Shown here piece by piece: positions 46,668-58,574 of a stretch of DNA of 64,000 nucleotides. The stretch comes from Methanobacterium veterum (lineage in GTDB: Archaea > Methanobacteriota > Methanobacteria > Methanobacteriales > Methanobacteriaceae): contig NZ_JQJK01000014.1 in NCBI RefSeq assembly GCF_000745485.1, forward strand, positions 186,001 through 250,000, read 5' to 3'. The stretch's first letter is position 1, and each line of letters begins with the position of its first letter. A program made the position numbers and the translations under genes. Under the pieces are notes generated by a model. It made no database searches. It saw nothing but the letters and a program-made list of their open reading frames with translations, and was not told the origin of the DNA.

Positions 46668-48842
46668 ATGATTAAAACTTGTTTGGAATGTAAAGGTAAA
46701 GGACATAAAGTCCTAAGTTACAAAGTTTGTGAAAGCTGCCATGGAAGCGGCGTAAAAAGTGAAGTAGATGTTAAAAAGCATGTTAAAGGTATTTCAAAAG
46801 GGGCGATGGAACGGTTTGATTTAGGAGAAGAACATGAAGTTCCCTGTGATGTCTGTAAAGGTAAAGGGGAAGTTGAAGTAACAGAAACATGCGAAGAATG
46901 CGGCGGTAAAGGCGAAATTAATGTCTGTAAAAAATGCGGTAAAACGATAGAATCAGGCGATTACTGCAAAGGCTGCGAAGTTAAAGAGAAAGTATATGCA
47001 TTACACCCTTCATGTGATATAAATGATCTTGAACTCGGTTCTCACTATAAAGGAAAGGTTACAAGAGTCGAAGATTGGGGAATATTTGTAAGCCTCTCAA
47101 AAAAAGGTTATGGCCTAGTTAGAGGACGAATGTTAGGTCATGATGTTGGTGATGAGGTTATTGTTAAAGTAATTGATATTAAAAAGGCCAAAGGAGAAGT
47201 TGACCTTACATTATCAAATCTTAAGGGAAAATATGAGCTTGTTAAACTCAGGAAAAATATTGCAAGAACTCCTATTGGTGAAATCACTAAAAAATCAGTC
47301 AAAAAATCTGTAAGGATAGTTGGGGAAGTAATTCAGATCCAGCAGACTTCTGGACCTACCATTTTTACAATTTCAGATGAAACCTCCACTACATGGGTAG
47401 CTGCATTTGATGAGCCTGGAATTAGAGTATATCCTCACATAAACATTGGGGATATTGTTGAAGTACTTGGTGAAGTCTCTATTCACAGCGGTAAGATACA
47501 GATAGAATCGGAATCAATTGAAAAACTACATGGTAAAGAGTCCCTTGAAGCAAGGAGGCTTATTGATGAGGCAATTGATGAGAAAGCTATGCCTGAAACA
47601 ACAGAAATCCTGATTGAAAGTGAAGTCCTGGATAAGCTTAGGGGAAGAATGGCTAATGCTGCAAAAGCAATAAGAAGAGCTATTTTCGACGGCAGATCTA
47701 TCCTTGTAAGACACCATGCAGATGCAGATGGGATATGTGCAGGGGTTGCAATTGAAAAGGCAGTAATTCCTTTAATAAGAGAAATAAATCCTGGCAGTGA
47801 TGCAGAATGGCATTTCTTCAAGAGAGCTCCAAGTAAAGCTCCTTTCTATGAGATAGAAGATGTAGTAAAGGACCTTTCATTCTCACTTGAGGATATGGAA
47901 AGACACGGCCAAAAATTGCCTTTAATAGTTCTCCTTGATAACGGGTCCACTGAAGAAGATATTGTGGCGCTTATAAAGGCTAAGATCTACGATATTGAAA
48001 TTGTAGTTGTTGACCACCACTATCCTGGTGAAGTGGAAAATGAAAGGGTAGCTGTGGATGATTACGTGGACGTACACGTGAATCCTTACCTTGTTGGTGG
48101 CAACTCTGAGATAACAGCAGGGGCACTTGCATATGAAGTGGCAAAAATGATAAATCCTGAAGTTAAGGAAAGCTTAATGCATTTACCGGGTATTGCTGCA
48201 GTTGGAGACCATGCAAGCTCGGAGGAAGCTGAAAAGTACATAGAACTTGCCGGAGAAAAAGGTTATACAAGGGAAGATCTTGATAAAATTGCAACATGTG
48301 TCGATTTTGAGGCATTTTATCTGAGGTTCATGAACGGTAGAGGTATTATAGATACAATCCTGGGCCTTGGAAATTATGATAAACATGTAAAGCTCATAGG
48401 GGCGCTTTACAATGAATCTCAAAAGAGAGTTAAAAACCAGCTTAGAGCGGCACTTCCTAATCTTAAAACCCAAAAACTCCCTAATGGAGTAATATTCAAC
48501 GTTTTAGATGTTGAAAAATATGCTCATAAGTTCACTTATCCTGCCCCTGGTAAAACTACAGGTTATGTGCATGATACAATTGTTAAAAAGTATGGGGAAG
48601 AAAATCCAATTATAACACTTTCTTTTGGCCCTGATTTTGGAGTTATAAGGGCAACAGATGCTGTAAATGAAAAATTTGGATTTAATTTGAATACCATTGT
48701 TACAAAACTCGCAGAAGGAATTCCTGAAGCAGGGATAGACGGCGGCGGCCACGAATGTGCTGGATCACTCAAGTACGTTGAGGGGTTATCCAAAAAAGTG
48801 CTTGGGGCTTTTGCAGAAGAAGTTGCCGACCTTGGTAAATAA
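46668..48842 (+). CDS. Archaeal RecJ-like DHH phosphoesterase with zinc, S1 and OB domains
   Basis: Protein of 724 aa with four parts. Residues 1-110 hold DnaJ-type CxxCxGxG zinc repeats (CLECKGKGHK, CESCHGSG, CDVCKGKG, CEECGGKGE) and a CKKCGKTI knuckle. An S1 RNA-binding domain follows (GSHYKGKVTRVEDWGIFVSLSKKGYGLVRG, about 120-190), then an OB-fold (about 215-295). Last is a DHH/DHHA1 phosphoesterase (HADADGICAG, DNGST, VVDHHYPGE), with the DGGGHECAGSLKYVEG DHHA1 motif near the end. Such proteins are archaeal RecJ-like nucleases, and some act on RNA. ATG at 46668 lies after GAGGT; the TTG at 46656 is inside that site. Confidence 0.9.
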   Translation: MIKTCLECKGKGHKVLSYKVCESCHGSGVKSEVDVKKHVKGISKGAMERFDLGEEHEVPCDVCKGKGEVEVTETCEECGGKGEINVCKKCGKTIESGDYCKGCEVKEKVYALHPSCDINDLELGSHYKGKVTRVEDWGIFVSLSKKGYGLVRGRMLGHDVGDEVIVKVIDIKKAKGEVDLTLSNLKGKYELVKLRKNIARTPIGEITKKSVKKSVRIVGEVIQIQQTSGPTIFTISDETSTTWVAAFDEPGIRVYPHINIGDIVEVLGEVSIHSGKIQIESESIEKLHGKESLEARRLIDEAIDEKAMPETTEILIESEVLDKLRGRMANAAKAIRRAIFDGRSILVRHHADADGICAGVAIEKAVIPLIREINPGSDAEWHFFKRAPSKAPFYEIEDVVKDLSFSLEDMERHGQKLPLIVLLDNGSTEEDIVALIKAKIYDIEIVVVDHHYPGEVENERVAVDDYVDVHVNPYLVGGNSEITAGALAYEVAKMINPEVKESLMHLPGIAAVGDHASSEEAEKYIELAGEKGYTREDLDKIATCVDFEAFYLRFMNGRGIIDTILGLGNYDKHVKLIGALYNESQKRVKNQLRAALPNLKTQKLPNGVIFNVLDVEKYAHKFTYPAPGKTTGYVHDTIVKKYGEENPIITLSFGPDFGVIRATDAVNEKFGFNLNTIVTKLAEGIPEAGIDGGGHECAGSLKYVEGLSKKVLGAFAEEVADLGK

Positions 48843-48850
48843 ATTTCATA

Positions 48851-48934
48851 GTGAATAACATGACTTTATGTCATTAGGCACTAATCAAATTTCTTATAAT
48901 TAGTCCAAATATTGGGTTATTCACTTATAAGAAA
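48851..48934. other. Overlapping inverted repeats between convergent genes
   Basis: Two perfect inverted repeats interlock: GTGAATAAC (48851-48859) with GTTATTCAC (48916-48924), and TTTCTTATAA (48890-48899) with TTATAAGAAA (48925-48934). Smaller hairpins sit inside (ATGAC/GTCAT at 48860-48874, CCAA/TTGG at 48905-48915). The second pair followed by CTTTTATTTTT could be a terminator; the first would compete with it. Confidence 0.7.
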
Positions 48935-48957
48935 CTTTTATTTTTAACAGTTTCTAT

Positions 48958-49479
48958 TTATTTACTCTCTTTTAATTCAGTAACAGCTTCGCAGTATTCA
49001 TCACCTTTACACATTGCTTTTGTGAATTTTTTTGAATATTTGGGGTTCAAATTACTAACAAATGTTTCATGATAAGCACTGCAGTTTTCAAAAAGACTTT
49101 TACTTTCAAAACCTATTTCTTTGCTTCTATTTAAAAATGGACAGCTCGTTATCTGGCTTTTTGCATGATGTCCAACTGCATAAATTTTTTTATATTTTAT
49201 TTCTGGCCCATAAAGTATTTCTGAGACTAATTCATTGGTTTTCTCAATTTCTTCTGCAGTCTTGAATGGAAGTCCTAGATATTTTGATAGAATACTTGCA
49301 TTTTTTCCATCCTGAATCCATGATATATAATTAATAGTATCCATTAATGGCTGTATTTTTTTGTAATCTGGACCTAAGATATCTTTATATACTTTTTCAT
49401 GAGTTAATAGCAGTGAACTTGCAGATTGGGCAGCAATTTTCCATCTCAATTCTGCCGGAAAATTATCTATATTGATCAC
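48958..49479 (-). CDS. Possible ATC-hydrolase-like (L-2-amino-thiazoline-4-carboxylate) protein
   Basis: Protein of 173 aa. The C-terminal half (SCPFLNRSKEIGFESKSLFENCSAYHETFVSNLNPKYSKKFTKAMCKGDEYCEA) resembles the family annotated as L-2-amino-thiazoline-4-carboxylic acid hydrolase, whose members often share a conserved CP, C..YHE and GD..C pattern. Most of these have no proven substrate. The N-terminal half is helical. The cysteines and His could bind metal or heme-like cofactors. It stands alone, convergent with the RecJ-like gene. Function is uncertain. The upstream 49480-49868 stretch is AT-rich with no gene. Confidence 0.55.
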   Translation of the reverse strand: MINIDNFPAELRWKIAAQSASSLLLTHEKVYKDILGPDYKKIQPLMDTINYISWIQDGKNASILSKYLGLPFKTAEEIEKTNELVSEILYGPEIKYKKIYAVGHHAKSQITSCPFLNRSKEIGFESKSLFENCSAYHETFVSNLNPKYSKKFTKAMCKGDEYCEAVTELKESK

Positions 49480-49868
49480 AGTTTCATCTCCCTTTAATAT
49501 TATAAGTAATATTATTATGTTATTTAATATTAATTTATTTTATGAATTAATTGATAAAACAAAATAAATATGAAAATCAAAAATTATTATAAATGAAATT
49601 TTAACCTGCCATTACTTGAATAAGGCACATCATCAATATGTCGATATTTAACTCTAAAAGTCTTAATTTTGAATGAAATAAGTTTGGAAGTTGTAGAACT
49701 GTTTTAAATTCTATTTTTGCAATCGGCTGTTCTGGCATTTGATTAAAATAATTAAAACAATAAAAATAAAATATAATCTAACTAAAATCGACTTTAAATG
49801 TTAATGGATTAAATTAAATTTTAGCTAAACAAATTTATCATGATTAAATGAAATTGGAGCTGATCTGA

Positions 49869-50291
49869 ATTACTAGGATTTTACCAGATATTTGCATTTT
49901 AATATCCCATACACTCTCAAGAGTAGTAGAACTGGATTTTTTAGACGGCTTTGAGATATTAATTCCGGATTTTGTTGAAGAAATAGTTTTAGTTTTATGT
50001 GAAGGAAAATTAAAGGCAGGGTTTTACAATGAAATAAATAAGTTAAAGGAATTAGAAGCTGAAAGAAAAATAGATATCCTGTATTGTAGTTATGGAATAG
50101 ATTGGCCTGAAAATAGGAATAAACTTATAAATACTGAAGATGACATGATTCTGGAAGTTGCTGTAGCCACAGATTCAATTCTTTTTACTGCAGATAAAGG
50201 TTTGAGGGATAAAGCTGTTTCAATTAAACAGCCTGTTATTTATATCCCTCCTAAGTTTCAAAAAGGGATCAAAAAGCTTGCTGAAAGATAG
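49869..50291 (+). CDS. PIN-domain nuclease-like protein with apparent ATT start
   Basis: Protein of 140 aa with a PIN fold. RILPDICILISHTLSRVVELDFL gives the first acidic residue, PDFVEEIVLVL the second strand/helix, and NTEDDMILEVAVATDSILFTADKGLRDKA the acidic triad end (EDD and TADKGLRD). PIN proteins are RNases, often toxins or rRNA/tRNA processors; no antitoxin is adjacent. No ATG, GTG or TTG is available near the N-terminus: a TGA stands directly before ATT at 49869. TTGGAGCTGATC upstream matches the anti-Shine-Dalgarno well, eight bases from ATT. It ends 20 bp from the convergent TMEM175 gene. Confidence 0.7.
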   Translation: MTRILPDICILISHTLSRVVELDFLDGFEILIPDFVEEIVLVLCEGKLKAGFYNEINKLKELEAERKIDILYCSYGIDWPENRNKLINTEDDMILEVAVATDSILFTADKGLRDKAVSIKQPVIYIPPKFQKGIKKLAER

Positions 50292-50310
50292 TTTTTAATT
50301 GGATTTGGAA

Positions 50311-50946
50311 TTATTTAGATATATGTCTAAAGCTTGGTGCAAGGGCGTAATTAAGTTGAATTGCAATGAGAATTACAATGCTTAGGTATGTACTGATGAA
50401 ACACATGAGTGCCGCAAGGGCATAAAATATCTGTGCAGTAATGATCCTGTTTCGTAGTGATTTATCAACTTTTTCAGGGATTTCACGTGATATAAATCCG
50501 CTTTTACATGCGTATTGCCAGTGGATATATGTGAAAATTCCAAGGATCAAAATATTTAGCCAGTAAACTCCTATCGCTAGTTTGAATGTGATGTATTCAG
50601 TTAAAAAGGCAGTAGTAAAGGGTATCAGTGCAACAAACATCAGGAAAAAAATAGAGATCCAGTTTAAATGTCGGTCGCTTTCCTCAATAAAAGTATACTG
50701 AAGGGAATGGCCTGTCCAGAAAATTCCTAAAGTGATAAAGCTCATGAAATAAACCAGTAATCTCGGCGCTACCTGCAGTAGAACTGTAAACAGATCGCCT
50801 TCACTGTGAACTGATCCAAAAAATGGAATACTTAGTTCGAGCACAAGAATTGTCATTGCAATAGAAAATACGCCGTCTGCAAGGGCTTTTGTCCGCTGTA
50901 AGTCATGTCCTGCAAAAATGTTGTAATCGTCTCTTAACTGAGGCAT
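50311..50946 (-). CDS. TMEM175/DUF1211-family membrane protein
   Basis: Protein of 211 aa with six membrane helices. RTKALADGVFSIAMTILVLELSIPF in helix one is the TMEM175 signature (usually FSDGVFAI; here LADGVFSI). FWTGHSLQY in helix three is the conserved Trp/His segment. Bacterial and archaeal single-repeat members form tetrameric potassium channels, with selectivity lower than classical K+ channels. ATG at 50946 follows GGAGAAATAAA. It is divergent from no neighbour and may be regulated independently. Confidence 0.85.
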   Translation of the reverse strand: MPQLRDDYNIFAGHDLQRTKALADGVFSIAMTILVLELSIPFFGSVHSEGDLFTVLLQVAPRLLVYFMSFITLGIFWTGHSLQYTFIEESDRHLNWISIFFLMFVALIPFTTAFLTEYITFKLAIGVYWLNILILGIFTYIHWQYACKSGFISREIPEKVDKSLRNRIITAQIFYALAALMCFISTYLSIVILIAIQLNYALAPSFRHISK

Positions 50947-50975
50947 TTTATTTCTCCAAAATGAAACTTGGCTGT

Positions 50976-51374
50976 TTATTTAAGTAAAGTTGGGCCAACT
51001 TTTACACTATATGAGTAGGGAATACTTGATTTTCGATAGGGAATTTCAAATTTCCATGTTTCCCCGGGACTAATGTAGCTTTTAGCGTCAAAGCTGGAAT
51101 ATAATAAATTACCATATTTATCATAAAAATTAACGGTTATAGAAACATACCTCAGTTTGTACTGCCCTGTATTTTGTGACTGGCCTTTGATCATATATTT
51201 ATCTGGCTCGGTTTTAACCATCTGTTCATTTAAAATTTTTATATCATCGTGGGGGTCAATTGTCTGTGCTGTACTGTCATAAGCATTGCTTTTGGTAAAA
51301 TAATCGTTTAAGTTAACCAAACTCAAGGCACCAGCTAAAGTAAGAACGATCAATGCAAATGATGCTATGTACAT
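50976..51374 (-). CDS. Membrane-anchored FxLYD-like protein
   Basis: Protein of about 132 aa: one N-terminal membrane helix (MYIASFALIVLTLAGALSLVNL) and an exported domain (SQNTGQYKLRYVSITVNFYDKYGNLLYSSF, ending PGETWKFEIPYR) with the pattern of the FxLYD fold, an immunoglobulin-like domain of unknown role. The frame stays open to 51461, but the residues before the helix are unlikely; GTG at 51386 and ATG at 51374 are the realistic starts. It lies 30 bp upstream of the TMEM175 gene on the same strand, so the two may be cotranscribed. The following gap 51462-51707 holds no gene. Confidence 0.7.
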   Translation of the reverse strand: MYIASFALIVLTLAGALSLVNLNDYFTKSNAYDSTAQTIDPHDDIKILNEQMVKTEPDKYMIKGQSQNTGQYKLRYVSITVNFYDKYGNLLYSSFDAKSYISPGETWKFEIPYRKSSIPYSYSVKVGPTLLK

Positions 51375-51707
51375 AACATTTCCCACGCATATCCGACCTT
51401 CAATACTAATAATTTTACTAAGAGAAGTATTATTAATTATATGATCGGTATTATTTAACAATTTCTAAAAATGAACTTAAATGAGATATTCCTGTTTTTT
51501 AAGAGTAGTTAAAGCGCAGTTTTACATAAAAATAACAAAGATTACATGAAATAAAAAAAGTGCTGCTGAAATAATATTGTAGATAAATTAAGAAAGGTGT
51601 ATATTAGCACATTAATTTTTAAAAGTAGGAGAAAATATTGCATAAAATAGCTTGGAAGAATAATCAGATATATAAAGAAGTAATAATTGATTATTTGATT
51701 TTATTTT

Positions 51708-52334
51708 TTAAGAGGATTCATTCTTCATATCCCTATAAAAATCACACAGGTCATTAATCGGACATTCTTCATGTTTTGGCCCAATAGGCCTGCAGATATC
51801 CTGTCCAAACCTCACAAAACTTTCATTTAAATCAAGCCAGTAATCTTCAGGGACAATTTTTGTAAGTTCAAGCTCAGTTTCATCGGGAGATTTTGTCTCT
51901 ACAAGTCCTAATCTATTTGATATTCGATGCACATGTACATCTACGGGAATCGCGTTTAATCTGAACCCATAAACCAGAACACAGTTTGCTGTTTTTCTTC
52001 CCACTCCCGGAAGAGCCAGAAGCTCATTTATATCATCAGGAACGACATCTTTGTAGTCTTCATGGATTATCCTTGAAACTTCCTTCACTCTCTTTGCTTT
52101 CACCCTGAAAAAGCCCGCTTTTTTGATCAATTTTTCTACTTCTTCAGTGGGAGCATTGGCGATTTGTTCTGGTGTTCTGTATACTGCAAAGAGAGTAGCT
52201 GACGCTTCATCTGTGTTTTCATCCCGTGTTCTCTGGGATAAAATAGTTGTAATCAAGACCCTGAATGGATTCGGGTTTTTCACAGGCTTTTTAACGTATT
52301 TGTGGAGCCTGTCCATTATTTCTTTGATTTTCAT
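51708..52334 (-). CDS. nth: Endonuclease III (DNA glycosylase/AP lyase)
   Basis: Helix-hairpin-helix glycosylase of 208 aa that removes oxidised pyrimidines. The HhH motif LPGVGRKTANCVLVYGF contains the catalytic Lys, and VDVHVHRISNRLGL the catalytic Asp. The iron-sulfur loop should have Cys-x6-Cys-x2-Cys-x5-Cys, but reads CRPIGPKHEECPINDLC, with His in the second position. The start is unclear: ATG at 52334 is 17 bases from the GGTGATT at the end of the upstream gene, GTG at 52355 lies inside that site, and ATT at 52346 would be well spaced. It is in a run with an Exo5-like nuclease gene. Confidence 0.9.
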   Translation of the reverse strand: MKIKEIMDRLHKYVKKPVKNPNPFRVLITTILSQRTRDENTDEASATLFAVYRTPEQIANAPTEEVEKLIKKAGFFRVKAKRVKEVSRIIHEDYKDVVPDDINELLALPGVGRKTANCVLVYGFRLNAIPVDVHVHRISNRLGLVETKSPDETELELTKIVPEDYWLDLNESFVRFGQDICRPIGPKHEECPINDLCDFYRDMKNESS

Positions 52335-52347
52335 TTGAGTTTGAATT

Positions 52348-53256
52348 TCAATCACCTTGTTTCCATTTCTTGTGGATAGCAGGGCAGAGAGTGTAATAGC
52401 CGCAGAAGTTGCATTTCCAGTTGTTTGCTTCTCCAACAGAGGTAGGGCTTCGTTTTCCAGACCAGTATTCAAGTGCCCATTCCATTCCACGGGTAAAAAA
52501 TCTTTCATCAAACTTATATTTTTCTCTGTGGACTTCAGTAAGTGTTTTTTGATTTATATAAATAATTTCAATGGTTCTGGATAGTTCGGGGAGTTCCTTA
52601 AATTTATGGATAACTTCAGTTATAAGTGTTCCAACCCCCAGTAGAGTACCAATTTCTTTTTGTTCATTTTTGGGGATTTCAAGGCTTTCCATATATTCCT
52701 CACTTAAAATAATTTCATTAAAATCAGGTTCAATTAGATCTACTCCATAAGCAGACCAGAAATCTCCCATTTCAGTCTTTCCATTTATCATGGCGTTGAG
52801 TACATACCAGTAAATCATGCCCTGCATTTTATCTTTAATTATCTGCTGGGATGATGGTGGGTTCTGGCTTTTTCGTGTTTTCATCTCAATTATTTGAGTT
52901 CTTTTATATGTTTTTAGGCCTTCAACTTCTTCTACAAGTTTAATCTCATCAATAATGCCTTTTATAAGTGCATTTTTAAATTTAGATAAAATAGGTAGTT
53001 CACGGGTTAAACCTTCCTTCTGGTACAGATCAAGTTCTACGTTCATGTTATGAACATTAGAATGAAGTTTATCTGCAGGAGTCTTTATTTCAACTACTAT
53101 TTCTTCTAAGACCTCAAGAAATCTGTCTTTATGAATTTCACTGCCTTTTTCTTTCTCTGGTGTTTGAACTTCACCGTACTGGCGCCTCAAGTCAACTGCC
53201 ATTTCACACCAGAACTGGCTTGCGATGGTTGATGGTCCTAAAATAATTGAAGACAT
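52348..53256 (-). CDS. Exo5/Cas4-like iron-sulfur PD-(D/E)XK nuclease
   Basis: Protein of 302 aa. GIIDEIKL and QIIEMKTRKS are the Asp and Glu-x-Lys of a PD-(D/E)XK nuclease core. One Cys near the N-terminus (FWCEMAVDLRRQ) and three at the C-terminus (CNFCGYYTLC) would bind a 4Fe-4S cluster, the layout shared by Exo5 (exonuclease V, PF09810), Cas4 and AddB. No CRISPR genes are near, so a repair exonuclease of the Exo5 type is the better guess. The stop overlaps the possible nth start, implying joint expression in DNA repair. Confidence 0.85.
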   Translation of the reverse strand: MSSIILGPSTIASQFWCEMAVDLRRQYGEVQTPEKEKGSEIHKDRFLEVLEEIVVEIKTPADKLHSNVHNMNVELDLYQKEGLTRELPILSKFKNALIKGIIDEIKLVEEVEGLKTYKRTQIIEMKTRKSQNPPSSQQIIKDKMQGMIYWYVLNAMINGKTEMGDFWSAYGVDLIEPDFNEIILSEEYMESLEIPKNEQKEIGTLLGVGTLITEVIHKFKELPELSRTIEIIYINQKTLTEVHREKYKFDERFFTRGMEWALEYWSGKRSPTSVGEANNWKCNFCGYYTLCPAIHKKWKQGD

Positions 53257-53291
53257 ATTATCAATAAAAGAAAATTAAAATTATTAAGGTT

Positions 53292-53774
53292 TTATACTAA
53301 GTTTAAAAGAACTTCTAATCCTTCTTGAATTCCTTCTCCTGTTGTTGCAGTGGTTGGAATTAGTGGAGTATGGGGTTTTATATATTCGGATTCAAGATCT
53401 CCTGGAGCTATATCCTGTTTATTTACAAAAACTACATAGGGAATGTTTCCGCCGTTTAGTGCTTCCAGTATTCTGATATCCATGTCTGTGACGCCTACAG
53501 AATTATCAACTACTACAATTGCACCGCTTAAATTAGTAGTTAATATTTCCCTCATGAACTTGAACCTTTCCTGACCTGGAGTGCCGAAAATATGGACTTT
53601 TTTACCATTAATAATGGTGTTTCCGTAATCAAGTGAAACTGTCGTACCGTTACATTCTATTTTGGTTACTTTTTCTTCTCTTCTATTTAAAAGAGTTTCT
53701 ATAACAGTTGTTTTCCCTGAATCGGCTGACCCAAGAATTACGATTTTGGTTACTTTTTTTCTTGTCATGTCCAT
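53292..53774 (-). CDS. Small Ras/Arf-like GTPase
   Basis: Protein of 160 aa, a single G domain. ILGSADSGKTTVIETLL is the P-loop (G1), FGTPGQERFKFM is G3 with Gln in the catalytic position, and VFVNKQD is G4. It belongs to the small prokaryotic GTPases related to Arf/Rab/MglA that occur in many methanogens with unknown partners. ATG at 53774 has a GGGGAAC site. It lies 35 bp upstream of the Exo5-like gene on the same strand, and may be expressed with it. Confidence 0.85.
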   Translation of the reverse strand: MDMTRKKVTKIVILGSADSGKTTVIETLLNRREEKVTKIECNGTTVSLDYGNTIINGKKVHIFGTPGQERFKFMREILTTNLSGAIVVVDNSVGVTDMDIRILEALNGGNIPYVVFVNKQDIAPGDLESEYIKPHTPLIPTTATTGEGIQEGLEVLLNLV

Positions 53775-53932
53775 CTGGTTCCCCTTTTTTGTAATAAAAA
53801 TACTATATTTTCAGTAATTAAATAGATTACCATGTAGTTAAAGCACTAAATAGATATTTGCTTTTTGTGGGAAAATTTTTTGCAGTAGTGTACCTTGTAG
53901 TTAAAGGATTAAATAAAATTTAGTTAATGGTT

Positions 53933-55207
53933 CTATTTTGTTTTTATATTACATCCAAGTCTTTTCATAGCCTCTGGGAAATTAGGGAAAGATATATCAT
54001 AAACCGACGCGTTTTCTATGGTTAAACCACCTGTTTTTAATCCAACAAGCGAGAGCGCCATTACAAGGCGGTGGTCTCCATGAGATTTAACTATTCCCCC
54101 TTTAGCTCCTCCTTTAATTACAAGCCCATCTTTTTTTTCTGTAACATTTACGCCGAGTTTTGAGAGTTCAAGGGCACAGGTATGAATCCTATCCGTTTCC
54201 TTAAAACGGGCGTGTTCAACATTCCCAATAGTTGTAACGCCGTTTGATATGGCTCCAAGCGCTGCAACAGTAGGCAGCAGATCTGGAGCATTTTCCAGGT
54301 TCACATGCGTACCGTTAAGTTCTCCCTGTCCAATTATTGTAACTTCATCTTTTTTAACTTTAACTTCAGCACCCATATCCTTGACAATATCTAATATTTG
54401 TTTATCTCCCTGTTTTGAGTCTTTAAAAACATTTTTTACTGTAACTTCGCCGTTAAGTGCTGCAGCAGCTCCTATTATATAAGAAACTGAGGAATAATCT
54501 CCTTCAACTGTATAATCCCGGCTTTTGTAGGTTTGGGGATCTATATGGAATGATCCCTGTTTTTTGTTATAGTCTAGACTAACTCCAAATTTCTCCATGA
54601 TGTCTGTTGTCATATCCACATATGGTTTGGAGATGAAATCACCCTTCACGTTGATATCAACAGAATTCTGGGCATAGGGAGATGCAATAAGAAGAGATGA
54701 AATAAACTGAGAGCTTATATCACCTTTTATACCGGTTTTACCTCCTTTAAACCCTCCTTTGATACATATTGGTGGTTTTCCATTTCCTCTAGATGAAAAT
54801 GCTGTAACTCCCAGGCTTTTAAGGGCGTCTAATAAATCCTGCATGGGCCTTGTTCTAAGTGAGCTGTCACCTGTTAAAACCGTATAATTTGAAGCAAGAG
54901 CCGAGACGCTAGTCATTATTCTAAGTGTTGTCCCTGAATTTTTAAGGTCTACAACATCTTCTGGTGTTTCTAAGACCCCTCCAGTACCATTAACTATGCA
55001 TCTATCATCTTCCTTTTTAATTTCACATCCAAGTGCCCTGCATGCATTTAAAGATGCAAGTGTGTCCTCAGAGTACAGGGGGTCATTGAGTGTAGATTTC
55101 CCCTCTGCAAGTGATGAAATTATAATAGCCCTGTGGGTGTAACTTTTGGAAGGAGGAGCTTTGATAACCCCTTCAATTTTATCAGTTTTTTGTATTTCCA
55201 GTTCCAT
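53933..55207 (-). CDS. aroA: 3-phosphoshikimate 1-carboxyvinyltransferase (EPSP synthase)
   Basis: Enzyme of 424 aa of the shikimate pathway that transfers enolpyruvate from PEP to shikimate 3-phosphate. [14 protein letters not shown] is the N-terminal Lys/Arg site, [13 protein letters not shown] the PEP-binding segment, [14 protein letters not shown] another family block, and RFKETDRI with [13 protein letters not shown] the C-terminal active-site motifs. It works downstream of the ADH synthase and DHQ synthase II genes at 7.8-9.8 kb, so the pathway is split between loci here. It lies 69 bp downstream of valS, probably in the same transcript. Confidence 0.97.
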   Translation of the reverse strand: MELEIQKTDKIEGVIKAPPSKSYTHRAIIISSLAEGKSTLNDPLYSEDTLASLNACRALGCEIKKEDDRCIVNGTGGVLETPEDVVDLKNSGTTLRIMTSVSALASNYTVLTGDSSLRTRPMQDLLDALKSLGVTAFSSRGNGKPPICIKGGFKGGKTGIKGDISSQFISSLLIASPYAQNSVDINVKGDFISKPYVDMTTDIMEKFGVSLDYNKKQGSFHIDPQTYKSRDYTVEGDYSSVSYIIGAAAALNGEVTVKNVFKDSKQGDKQILDIVKDMGAEVKVKKDEVTIIGQGELNGTHVNLENAPDLLPTVAALGAISNGVTTIGNVEHARFKETDRIHTCALELSKLGVNVTEKKDGLVIKGGAKGGIVKSHGDHRLVMALSLVGLKTGGLTIENASVYDISFPNFPEAMKRLGCNIKTK

Positions 55208-55276
55208 TGAATCACGTAAATTTTTAAAAATTTTCTATTTTTAAGCGGTGCAAAATCCTTAGAAATTTTTAGTTAT

Positions 55277-57949
<2,673 letters not shown>

Positions 57950-58574
57950 CTCACTTCTCCTTTATGTAGATTTAAGAATAGATTAAGTTAATTTGTTTAC
58001 TAATTTAATTTTAGTGCCATAACTTATTAGATTTGTGATTTAAACATGTAGATCATCATTATTTAAATGATTTTAAATTAAATCAAATGCCTATGCCTGC
58101 AAAATTTTGCTGTTTAAATAATTTAAGTTGAATTTAGTTAAGCACCGATAAATTCAATAATACTTGCATTCGGCATAATGATGTTTTAGATTTACTTATC
58201 CATATAAAATTTATAGTATGAAAAATGGGAGGTTAATTCCATTAACATATATGGTAAGATTATAATTTAAATGTAGCTTTGTAATTTATGTTTCACATTT
58301 AAATAATAAAATGTACTCTATATTTTTAGAATTCTTATTTTTAGTAGATTTTTAAACTAAAATTAAAATTTAATGCCATATTTTTATCTAATGATATTTT
58401 AAACTTATAACTTAATTTATTTAAGTTAACCTGTGGGTTAAAATATTTTAACATTGTTTAAAATAATTGATTACTCACTACAAAATTTATTAAATAGTCA
58501 GAAAAGATATAATACTTTAAATTAATATATGGAATTTGTGCTTTTAAAAAGTATACTTCATAGGAGGGAATACA

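Noticed and set aside
58227..58265. GGAGG plus ATT at +8 in the valS/CheY gap
   Set aside because: The frame ends after nine codons and encodes nothing recognisable; counts as chance against the relaxed-start idea.
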